Shown here in pieces: positions 1 to 5,617 of a DNA stretch of 7,284 nt. Position 1 is the stretch's first letter, and the number at the start of each line of letters is the position of its first letter. The notes under the pieces were generated by a model. It made no database searches. It had not been told where the DNA came from and saw only the letters and a program-made list of their open reading frames with translations. A program made the position numbers and the translations under genes. The stretch is from positions 1 through 7,284 of the forward strand of contig SVNB01000037.1 in the NCBI GenBank assembly GCA_015067125.1, read 5' to 3'. The stretch comes from Oscillospiraceae bacterium (lineage in GTDB: Bacteria > Bacillota > Clostridia > Oscillospirales > Ruminococcaceae).

Positions 1-849
1 GCCATGACTGATGAAGAGCTTGCAGCCGCAGCGGAAAAAACGGTGGTTTTCGGAAGAGTGAACCCGGAACAGAAACGGGTTATAATCAAAGCTTTGCAAA
101 AAGCGGGCCACACCGTTGCCATGACCGGCGACGGCGTTAACGACGTTCTTGCCCTTAAAGATGCGGATTGCAGCGTTGCCATGGCAAGCGGCGCCCAGGC
201 CGCAAGCCATGCGGCACAGCTTGTGCTTTTGGATTCGGATTTTTCTGCCATGCCGGAAGTGGTGCTTGAAGGCCGAAGGGTTATAAATAATATTCAGCGA
301 GCGGCTTCGATTTTTCTTATGAAGACCATATACACCTTTGCTCTTACGGCAACTCTTCTTTTTGCGCCCTATTCCTATCCCTTTGTTCCGATACAGATGA
401 CCCTTATAGGGGCGGCGGCTTCCGGAATTCCGGGGATATTCCTTGCGCTGGAACCAAACTTTAAACGGGTGCCGAAGCACTTTATGAGCACCGTGCTCAA
501 AAGAGCGGTTCTTGGTGCGGCAACGGTGTTTTTCGGAGTAATGGCGGTGCTCATAATAGGCGAAAACCTCGGGCTTTCCGCAGACGAGGCTTCGACCATC
601 TGCACGGTATATACGGGAACAGCAAGCCTTATTACCCTGCTTTGTTCCTGTATGCCTCTTAATAAATTCAAAGCGGCAATCGTTATTGGCAGTACGGCGA
701 TTTTTTTCGGGGCGCTTAAACTTTTCGAAGACCTGTTTATGCTTGTTGATCTTTCCGCACCCGGAAGAATCCTGCTTTTGTGCCTTTTGCCGCTTGTTAT
801 AATCCAGCTTTTGATAAGGAGCGTTCAGTTACGAAAAGAGAAAAATTAA
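1..849 (+). CDS. Cation-translocating P-type ATPase, CtpE-like (C-terminal part, 5' end outside window)
   Basis: The frame is open from base 1, so the gene begins upstream and the ATG at 4 is internal. The visible 282 codons contain the end of the HAD phosphorylation domain, with the hinge motif TGDGVND (residues 41-47 counted from the ATG at 4) followed by LALKDADCSVAMASG. About six hydrophobic segments follow (near 102-120, 127-148, 166-186, 197-215, 223-241 and 254-273), matching M5-M10 of a P2-like pump. The phosphorylated DKTGT motif lies outside the window. The stretch YPFVPIQMTLI...GIPGIFLALEPN resembles the actinobacterial CtpE / streptococcal Exp7-CaxP group, which has been linked to calcium transport. 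The ion is therefore inferred, not shown. The pump sits in the plasma membrane. The last five residues (RKEKN, from 832) look like readthrough past a lost TGA. The gene overlaps the following acetyltransferase gene and probably shares its transcript and terminator. Confidence 0.93.
   Translation, partial: AMTDEELAAAAEKTVVFGRVNPEQKRVIIKALQKAGHTVAMTGDGVNDVLALKDADCSVAMASGAQAASHAAQLVLLDSDFSAMPEVVLEGRRVINNIQRAASIFLMKTIYTFALTATLLFAPYSYPFVPIQMTLIGAAASGIPGIFLALEPNFKRVPKHFMSTVLKRAVLGAATVFFGVMAVLIIGENLGLSADEASTICTVYTGTASLITLLCSCMPLNKFKAAIVIGSTAIFFGALKLFEDLFMLVDLSAPGRILLLCLLPLVIIQLLIRSVQLRKEKN
816..834 (+). promoter_or_regulatory. Ribosome binding site and ACGA junction that decide the acetyltransferase start
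   Basis: AAGGAG at 816-821 is a strong Shine-Dalgarno sequence. Nine bases later, at 831-834, the sequence is ACGA. In the acetyltransferase frame 831-833 is ACG; in the ATPase frame 832-834 is CGA. If base 832 were T, the same four bases would read ATGA: an ATG start for the downstream gene and a TGA stop for the upstream gene, the same overlap type seen between the regulator and kinase genes at 2425-2428. The site is seen directly; its loss by a T-to-C change, or a sequence error, is inference. Confidence 0.6.
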
Positions 850-1400
850 ACGGAAGGCTCCGTTTTGCGGTGCCGGAGGATGCGGAGCAGATTTTAAAAA
901 TTTATGCCCCGTATATTGAAAAAACGGCCATAACTTTTGAATATGAGGTTCCGACCGTTCCGGAATTTTCCAACCGCATTGCGGAAATTCAGCAAAAATA
1001 TCCGTGGATAGTTTATGAAGAGGACGGCAGAATCCTTGGCTATGCCTATGGCGGCCCGGAACACACAAGGGCGGCTTATCAGTGGACGGTGGAAGCTTCG
1101 GTCTATGTTGACGAAAATGCCCGCGGCAGAGGAATAGGTACTGTTCTGTATGATGCGCTTTTGGATATTCTTGAAAAGCAGAATTTTGTTATCTGCTATG
1201 TTCTTATAATAGCAAGCAATGCCGCTTCCGTAAAAATGCACGAAAAATACGGTTTTAAAACCATCGGAGTGCGAAAAAACAGCGGATACAAGCTTGGGGA
1301 GTGGCACAGCGTTGCCGTTATGGAAAAACAGCTGAATGATTTTTCCGTTCCGCCAAAACCAGTTGTGCCCATTGGCGAACTTGATTACAAATTGGAATAA
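831..1400 (+). CDS. GNAT-family N-acetyltransferase, phosphinothricin acetyltransferase-like
   Basis: This is a predicted cytoplasmic enzyme that moves an acetyl group from acetyl-CoA to a small amine, most likely an amino-acid analogue as in the Pat/MnaT (YncA) group. Numbered from ACG 831, the 189 residues begin with the family-like LRFAVPEDAEQILKIYAPYIEKTAITFEYEVP. The segment YQWTVEASVYV (84-93) precedes the acetyl-CoA loop RGRGIG (98-103), and ASNAASVKMHEKYGF (128-142) forms the second conserved block. A 20-residue tail of unknown role ends the protein. No ATG, GTG or TTG fits both the Shine-Dalgarno site and the domain. GTG 780 would add 17 residues and overlap the ATPase by 70 bases; GTG 870 would remove the first beta strand. 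I therefore place the start at the AAGGAG-spaced ACG, with low certainty. The exact substrate is unknown. It may be translationally coupled to the ATPase gene. Confidence 0.88.
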   Translation, partial: TKREKLNGRLRFAVPEDAEQILKIYAPYIEKTAITFEYEVPTVPEFSNRIAEIQQKYPWIVYEEDGRILGYAYGGPEHTRAAYQWTVEASVYVDENARGRGIGTVLYDALLDILEKQNFVICYVLIIASNAASVKMHEKYGFKTIGVRKNSGYKLGEWHSVAVMEKQLNDFSVPPKPVVPIGELDYKLE

Positions 1401-1402
1401 AA

Positions 1403-1426
1403 AAGCCCGCCGCAAGGCGGGTTTTT
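1403..1426 (+). terminator. Intrinsic terminator after the acetyltransferase gene
   Basis: CCCGCC (1406-1411) pairs perfectly with GGCGGG (1416-1421) across a GCAA tetraloop. The A-run before the stem and TTTTT (1422-1426) after it extend the pairing and supply the U-tract. It starts a few bases after the stop codon, so it closes the ATPase-acetyltransferase unit. Confidence 0.93.
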
Positions 1427-1463
1427 CTGCTATAATATAGAAAAGCCCCGCAAAAAGGCATTT

Positions 1464-1611
1464 AAAGTTGAAAGCGGAAAGTAGGGGCGGCCCTGCGTGG
1501 CCGCCCGTTTGCCGCAGCACCGCAGAGAATGGTCCTGACCGCTCCGTTCAGCCTTCCCTTGTGGGAAGGTGGCACGCCGCAGGCGTGACGGATGAGGGTT
1601 AACAGGTAACC
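1464..1611 (+). repeat. Interspersed hairpin repeat, copy 1
   Basis: The 1427-1729 gap has no convincing gene and is largely this element. In order it holds AAAGTTGAAAG (1464-1474); GTAG leading into an 8-bp stem, GGGCGGCC (1485-1492) with GGCCGCCC (1499-1506), loop CTGCGT; and a 25-base block (1527-1551) that matches 7206-7230 at 21 of 25 positions, all four differences being transitions. A double hairpin follows: CCTTCCC (1552-1558) with GGGAAGG (1563-1569), loop TTGT, then CACGCC (1573-1578) with GGCGTG (1582-1587), loop GCA, and the tail GACGGATGAGGG. A further short stem, GGTTA (1597-1601) with TAACC (1607-1611), may belong to it. Related copies lie at 4385-4600 and 7201-7284. I see no transposase and no clear target duplication. 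Such elements are widespread in gut Clostridia as far as I recall; their function is unknown. Confidence 0.8.
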
Positions 1612-1700
1612 GAAATGGCATTTTTATTTAATAAAAGCCAAAATTCGGCAATCTTAAAGAAATGTTAATAATTTTCCCACTTTATTCTTAAATTTTTTAT

Positions 1701-1721
1701 TGGTATTATAATATCGGGAGG
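1701..1721 (+). promoter_or_regulatory. Probable promoter -10 region and ribosome binding site of the two-component operon
   Basis: TGGTATTATAAT (1701-1712) contains an extended -10 form (TG-n-TATTAT, 1701-1709) and an overlapping perfect TATAAT (1707-1712). No good -35 is seen at 15-18 bases upstream. The Shine-Dalgarno sequence GGGAGG (1716-1721) lies 8 bases before the TTG start, so the untranslated leader would be only about 10-14 bases. The preceding AT-rich segment has TTAA at 1654, 1665 and 1688. Confidence 0.45.
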
Positions 1722-1729
1722 CGAGAAAT

Positions 1730-2428
1730 TTGTACAGCATTCTGATTTGTGACGACGACAGAGATATCCGCAACGCGTTAAAGATATATCTTTCCGGCGA
1801 AGGCTACCGCATTTTTGAAGCGGAAAACGGCAAAGAAGCGGTGGATATAGTTTCTTCCGAAGAAATCCACCTTGTTCTTATGGATATTATGATGCCGAAG
1901 ATGGACGGCGTTTCTGCCACCGCGAAATTAAGAGAAACCTTTAATCTTCCGGTAATTTTTCTTACCGCAAAAAGCGAAGACAGCGATAAAATCCTTGGAC
2001 TTACGGCCGGTGCGGATGATTATATTACAAAACCGTTCAACCCGCTGGAAGTTATTGCAAGGGTAAAAGCTCAGCTGCGCCGCTATGCCTATCTTGGCGG
2101 AATGGAGAAAAAAGAGGAAGAAAACACCCTTTCTGTCGGCGGAATAGAACTTGACGATGCCGGAAAAAGCGTTACCCTTAACGGAGAACCCGTTGCGCTT
2201 ACTCCGACGGAATACGATATTCTTAAGCTTTTTATAGAAAGCCCGGGCAGGGTTTTTTCTTCAAAAGAAATTTATTCCGCGGTTTGGAGCAGCGACCCTT
2301 TGGGAGCGGAAGGCACGATTGCGGTACATATTCGCCACCTTAGGGAAAAACTTGAGATAGACCCCGCAAACCCACGGTATCTTAAAGTAGTATGGGGAAA
2401 AGGTTATAAACTGGAGGGCAAAAAATGA
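1730..2428 (+). CDS. OmpR/PhoB-family response regulator, VanR-like
   Basis: This is a predicted cytoplasmic transcription factor activated by phosphotransfer from the kinase encoded next to it. Its 232 residues are normal for the family. The receiver domain (about 2-118) has the acidic pair D8/D9 (CDDD), phospho-acceptor D52 (LVLMDIMMPKMDG), T79 (FLTAK) and K101 (ITKPF). The winged-helix DNA-binding domain (about 131-229) carries LTPTEYDILKLF, the recognition-helix region GTIAVHIRHLREKL and the terminal hairpin VVWGKGYKLE. The start is TTG 1730, supported by GGGAGG 8 bases upstream and by the canonical beginning MYSILICDDD; there is no better start. The stop overlaps the kinase start as ATGA, indicating translational coupling. 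Targets cannot be read from this window, though autoregulation is common in the family. Confidence 0.97.
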   Translation: MYSILICDDDRDIRNALKIYLSGEGYRIFEAENGKEAVDIVSSEEIHLVLMDIMMPKMDGVSATAKLRETFNLPVIFLTAKSEDSDKILGLTAGADDYITKPFNPLEVIARVKAQLRRYAYLGGMEKKEEENTLSVGGIELDDAGKSVTLNGEPVALTPTEYDILKLFIESPGRVFSSKEIYSAVWSSDPLGAEGTIAVHIRHLREKLEIDPANPRYLKVVWGKGYKLEGKK

Positions 2429-4347
2429 AAAAAGTTACCGGAAGCCTCTTTCTTAAAATTCTGGCTTTTGTTCTTGTATGCATATTTACGCCAATACTTA
2501 TCGGTTCGGTGTATTATGCTTCTCTTGCCTATGATGAAGGAGCGTATTTTGGAAAAGACAGCACCTTTGCCGGCAGTAATATCTGCCACAATTTTGTAAC
2601 AAACAGGATTATAGACGTTTGCGATTTTGTGTATTGGAACGATATTTCCGGTCTGGAAAACGACAGATTTTATTTTGATGAAAGCAACTTTGCCTATGCG
2701 ATTTATGACAAAGACGGAAACCTTGTTTTAAGTACCCTTAAAAGCATAACGGGCGATATTGAAGATGCCTTTGGAAGCTATCTTTCCGTCGTGGAAAATT
2801 TTCCTCTTACGGAGGTGAGTTCCAGCGGCAAAGTTGTGGAAGAATATACCATAACCGGTTTTATCAGAAAAGATCTGGATCCGCAGAGCGACGGCTATGA
2901 CGAATATATAACCTTTACCATGCTTAAAGATGCGGCTCCGCTTTTGATTTATGCGGCTTTGATATCCTTTACGATCTGTACGGTTCTTTGCATATATCTT
3001 ATCGCTGCCTCAGGCTATGATAAAGACGGAGTTCTGGATTACCGGGGCATGAATTCTGTTGACCTTGATATTATGCTTTTGGCCTGCGGATTCGGCATTG
3101 TTGCCCTTGTTAACCTGCTTTATGAACTGCGCTGGGCAGATACGGATATTTTTAAAATAGCGGTGATTTTTGCACTGCTTGCGGCGCTTACCGCAGTAAC
3201 GCTGCTTGGCATTATGAATATTTCCGTACATCTTAAAACCAAAAAATGGTGGCGCCATACCATGATCTGGCAGATTTGTTCCGTTGTTATGCGGTTTATC
3301 CGCTGGGTGTGCCGCAATATCGGCCTTACGTGGAAGCTTGTTCTTATGCTTGGCGGATACAGCTTTGTAATTTATTTTCTTGGACTTCTTTCCACGGATT
3401 ACAATATTGGTGCTTTTGGTGTTCTTCTTGCACTTTTTGCCGTGGTCGCCGGAAGCTGCATTGCCATGTGGTTCGGCGTTCAGCTTAAAAAACTTAAACG
3501 CGGCGGAGAGGCCATTGCAAACGGGGATTTTGAATACCGCATAAATTCAAAAGAACTCTGGCCAATGCTGCGCGGTCACGCGTATAACCTTAACAGTGCC
3601 GCTTTGGGAATGTCCAGAGCCGTGGACGACAGAATGAAAAGCGAACGTTTTAAAACGGAGCTTATAACCAACGTAAGCCACGATCTTAAAACTCCGCTTA
3701 CTTCCATAGTTTCCTACGTTGATCTTCTTAAAAAAGAAGAGATAGAAAACGAAAACGCCAAAGGATACATAGAGGTCATCGACCGCCAGAGCGCAAAGCT
3801 TAAAAAGCTTACGGAAGACCTTGTGGAAGCTTCCAAAGCCACCACCGGCGCCGTTGCGGTGAACAAAGAACTGCTCAACATCGGCGAACTGGTAAATCAG
3901 TCCGTGGGAGAGTTTTCCGAAAAACTGGAAACGGCAGAAATCTTCCCCGTGATAAATCTTCCGGAGGAAGAGATAAAAGTTTTTACCGATGGCAGGCTTT
4001 TGTGGCGCGTTTTCGATAACCTTATCCAGAATATTATAAAGTATGCCCAGCCGGGCACCAGAGCCTATTTTGACCTTTGCAGGGCCGAGGAGCGGGCGGT
4101 GCTGACCATAAGAAACATTTCCAGAGATCCGCTTAATATGACGGCAGATGCTCTTATGGAGCGCTTTGTGCGCGGAGATGCTTCGCGCAACAGCGAAGGC
4201 AACGGCCTTGGACTTTCCATAGCAAAATCTCTTACGGAACTTTGCGGCGGCACTTTTGAACTTATGCTTGACGGCGATCTTTATAAGGTGATCATCACGA
4301 TCCCTGTGGTGGAAGAACCGAAAGCGCCGGAAGAAAAATCCGAATAA
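2425..4347 (+). CDS. Multi-pass membrane sensor histidine kinase, VanS-like catalytic core
   Basis: This 640-residue kinase is the predicted partner of the upstream regulator. Hydrophobic segments lie near 8-31, 171-195, 213-235, 242-265, 304-323 and 326-350, which places the kinase core inside the cell and residues 32-170 outside. The outer domain includes NFAYAIYDKDGNLVLST, reminiscent of a PAS/Cache strand pair, and two cysteines (C54, C66). A HAMP-like linker (about 351-403) leads to the dimerisation helix NVSHDLKTPLTSI with phospho-accepting H419, the N box DNLIQNIIKYA (N532, N536), an F-box-like ERFVRGD (F581) and the G2 box GNGLGL (592-597). The usual DxGxG G1 box is replaced by RNISRDPLN, as I recall for many clostridial VanS-like kinases. 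ATG 2425 has GGAGGG at 2413-2418 and overlaps the regulator stop. The signal is unknown. Confidence 0.96.
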   Translation: MKKVTGSLFLKILAFVLVCIFTPILIGSVYYASLAYDEGAYFGKDSTFAGSNICHNFVTNRIIDVCDFVYWNDISGLENDRFYFDESNFAYAIYDKDGNLVLSTLKSITGDIEDAFGSYLSVVENFPLTEVSSSGKVVEEYTITGFIRKDLDPQSDGYDEYITFTMLKDAAPLLIYAALISFTICTVLCIYLIAASGYDKDGVLDYRGMNSVDLDIMLLACGFGIVALVNLLYELRWADTDIFKIAVIFALLAALTAVTLLGIMNISVHLKTKKWWRHTMIWQICSVVMRFIRWVCRNIGLTWKLVLMLGGYSFVIYFLGLLSTDYNIGAFGVLLALFAVVAGSCIAMWFGVQLKKLKRGGEAIANGDFEYRINSKELWPMLRGHAYNLNSAALGMSRAVDDRMKSERFKTELITNVSHDLKTPLTSIVSYVDLLKKEEIENENAKGYIEVIDRQSAKLKKLTEDLVEASKATTGAVAVNKELLNIGELVNQSVGEFSEKLETAEIFPVINLPEEEIKVFTDGRLLWRVFDNLIQNIIKYAQPGTRAYFDLCRAEERAVLTIRNISRDPLNMTADALMERFVRGDASRNSEGNGLGLSIAKSLTELCGGTFELMLDGDLYKVIITIPVVEEPKAPEEKSE

Positions 4348-4351
4348 CCCC

Positions 4352-4384
4352 AAAAAAGTCCTTCCTTTGCGGGAAGGACTTTTT
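4352..4384 (+). terminator. Intrinsic terminator after the two-component operon
   Basis: AGTCCTTCC (4357-4365) pairs with GGAAGGACT (4372-4380) around a TTTGCG loop. An A-run precedes it and TTTT (4381-4384) follows, extending the stem. It begins a few bases after the kinase stop and separates this operon from the CBS protein gene. Confidence 0.93.
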
Positions 4385-4600
4385 AGTTGAAAGTTGAGGT
4401 ATTTGAGTGCACCGTATGGGCGGCCCTGTGTGGCCGTCCATTTGCCACTCAGGGCACCTGCTCCCGCCGCAAAAAAGGATTCCCGGAAGGCAGCCTTTCT
4501 GGAGAGCAAGGCCTGCGAAGCGCGCCCAGTGGGTGAAACAGCAAACACCCTTTCGTCACGGCTTACGCCGTGCCACTTCCCCTCAAGGGGAAGTATTTAA
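4385..4600 (+). repeat. Interspersed hairpin repeat, copy 2 (composite, with one module inverted)
   Basis: This element fills most of the 377-base gap between the kinase and the CBS protein gene. Directly after the terminator comes AGTTGAAAG (4385-4393). The stem GGGCGGCC (4418-4425) with GGCCGTCC (4432-4439, one G-T wobble), loop CTGTGT, then TTTGCC, matches copy 1 in the same orientation. At the far end the double hairpin lies in the opposite orientation: CACGGC (4557-4562) with GCCGTG (4567-4572), then ACTTCCCC (4575-4582) with GGGGAAGT (4587-4594), loop TCAA. The 110 or so bases between (4441-4550) have no clear match in this window and no convincing gene. Open frames across the element have no start signal and no protein character that I trust. 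Confidence 0.75.
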
Positions 4601-4661
4601 CAAACCGGTAATTTATAAAAGAATCCCTGTTTTTTCCGAACCGGCATTTTGCAATTTATTC

Positions 4662-4690
4662 TTGTTTTGCAAGGTGATGTGGATTATAAT
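4662..4690 (+). promoter_or_regulatory. Sigma-A-type promoter of the CBS protein gene
   Basis: TTGTTT (4662-4667) and a perfect TATAAT (4685-4690) are separated by 17 bases. Transcription would begin near 4697, giving a leader of about 28 bases that contains the ribosome binding site GAGGTG (4711-4716). The promoter lies downstream of the repeat. Confidence 0.75.
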
Positions 4691-4724
4691 ATCCGTATAT
4701 CCGAAAAAAAGAGGTGCAGACGTT

Positions 4725-5432
4725 TTGACAAACGCGGATATTTATATTCAGAAATTCAAAGAGCTGGAATCTGCCGTTAAAGATACCTTTGGACTTAACG
4801 ATTGGGATTCCATAACAAATTTTCTTTCTAAAAAAGAAGAATACCGTCACTATCGCGAAGAAATAAAATATTGCCAGGAAGTACGCAATCTTCTTCAGCA
4901 CAAGCAAAAAATAGATAACGAATACCCCATACAGCCAACGGAAGAAATGATCGCTTTTTTGGAAAAAACAATAAATTCCGTTAAAAACCGCAAAAAATGC
5001 GAAGAGATTATGGTGCCTGTAAGCCGGCTTTTTTACAAAAGAACTTCCGACGTTTTGCGCGATACTTTGCAGCGCATGAAGGAAATTCCTTCCGGTCATG
5101 TTCCGGTGCTTGATGAAAAAGGCAGGGTAACGGGCGTTTTTACCGCGGTTTCTTTGCTTAATATTATGGCAGACAGAAAAGGTGAGCCGATCGAAAAAGA
5201 ATATAGCTTTGCCGCGGCAGAAAAATACATCGCCCTTGATAGTCACGACAGCGAGGTTTATCGCTTTATAAAAAAATCTTTGTATGTTGACGAGCTTAAA
5301 GATATTTTTGAACAGACCTATTCCGGCGGCAAGCGGCTTTCTATGGCGTTTGTAACCGTTAACGGAAAACCGGACGGCGTGCTTTTGGGAACAATTTCTC
5401 CCTGGGACGTGCTTGGAAAAGAGGATAAATAA
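4725..5432 (+). CDS. CBS-domain protein with N-terminal helical HEPN-like segment
   Basis: This is a predicted soluble cytoplasmic protein of 235 residues with no signal peptide or membrane segment. The start is TTG 4725, supported by GAGGTG 8 bases upstream and a promoter 35 bases upstream; the frame stays open further 5' only through repeat DNA. Residues 1-90 look mostly helical and contain EEIKYCQEVRNLLQHK, where R54-N55-x3-H59 fits the R-x4-H pattern of HEPN domains. Two CBS units follow: about 92-150, with SGHVPVLDEKGRVTGVFTAVSLL typical of a CBS strand-helix core, and about 160-231, ending MAFVTVNGKPDGVLLGTISPWDVL. CBS pairs often bind AMP, ATP or related nucleotides. A similar layout of helical RNxxxH segment plus CBS pair occurs, as I recall, in uncharacterised bacterial proteins. 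RNase activity is not established, and the RNxxxH segment may only be structural. Confidence 0.88.
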   Translation: MTNADIYIQKFKELESAVKDTFGLNDWDSITNFLSKKEEYRHYREEIKYCQEVRNLLQHKQKIDNEYPIQPTEEMIAFLEKTINSVKNRKKCEEIMVPVSRLFYKRTSDVLRDTLQRMKEIPSGHVPVLDEKGRVTGVFTAVSLLNIMADRKGEPIEKEYSFAAAEKYIALDSHDSEVYRFIKKSLYVDELKDIFEQTYSGGKRLSMAFVTVNGKPDGVLLGTISPWDVLGKEDK

Positions 5433-5443
5433 TATGCAGGGAT

Positions 5444-5469
5444 TTTCCCGCGGAGCTCATTGCGGGAAA
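5444..5469 (+). terminator. Possible weak terminator hairpin after the CBS protein gene
   Basis: TTTCCCGC (5444-5451) pairs perfectly with GCGGGAAA (5462-5469) around a 10-base loop that contains the palindrome GAGCTC. Only TTT follows before an A-run, so the U-tract is poor. It could be a weak terminator or a processing or regulatory hairpin. Confidence 0.45.
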
Positions 5470-5500
5470 TTTAAAAAAATTTAAAAAATTTTAAAAAAAT
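5467..5500 (+). other. Phased A-tracts, predicted curved DNA
   Basis: Runs of A occur at 5473-5479, 5483-5488 and 5493-5499, so their starts are exactly 10 bases apart, each preceded by TT. AAA at 5467-5469 roughly continues the phase upstream. A-tracts in phase with the helical repeat bend DNA. The tract ends about 60 bases before the -35 of the sortase promoter, too far for a classical UP element contact but able to shape the promoter region. Confidence 0.7.
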
Positions 5501-5558
5501 CTGCAACAAAAATGGGGATAAAATACACTATATTAATAGTATTTTAATAAATACCGTC

Positions 5559-5587
5559 TTGTTTTTAAGGCGTTTTAATGTTATTAT
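5559..5587 (+). promoter_or_regulatory. Sigma-A-type promoter of the sortase gene
   Basis: TTGTTT (5559-5564) and TATTAT (5582-5587) are separated by 17 bases, with the same -35 as the CBS gene promoter. Transcription would start near 5594. The leader of about 24 bases carries AAGGAAAGG (5608-5616) as ribosome binding site. Confidence 0.65.
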
Positions 5588-5617
5588 GTATTAGTAGAAG
5601 ATTGCCCAAGGAAAGGA

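Noticed and set aside
1430..1440. TATAAT directly after the first terminator as a promoter
   Set aside because: No -35 element is found at a suitable distance, and the upstream positions are occupied by the terminator stem.
894..1520. 208-codon open frame on the - strand opposite the acetyltransferase gene
   Set aside because: It starts in repeat copy 1, crosses a terminator and is antisense to a well-supported GNAT gene; no domain is recognisable.
3547..4548. 333-codon open frame on the - strand across the kinase 3' end and repeat copy 2
   Set aside because: It is antisense to the kinase catalytic domain, and its N-terminal part is translated repeat DNA. No start signal or domain supports it.
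4394..4600. 68-codon open frame on the + strand inside repeat copy 2
   Set aside because: It lies wholly in hairpin repeat sequence, has no ribosome binding site, and peptides of this kind arise wherever such repeats occur.
4407..4724. Upstream extension of the CBS protein frame through the repeat
   Set aside because: The promoter at 4662-4690 and the ribosome binding site at 4711-4716 point to TTG 4725. The upstream codons translate repeat DNA.
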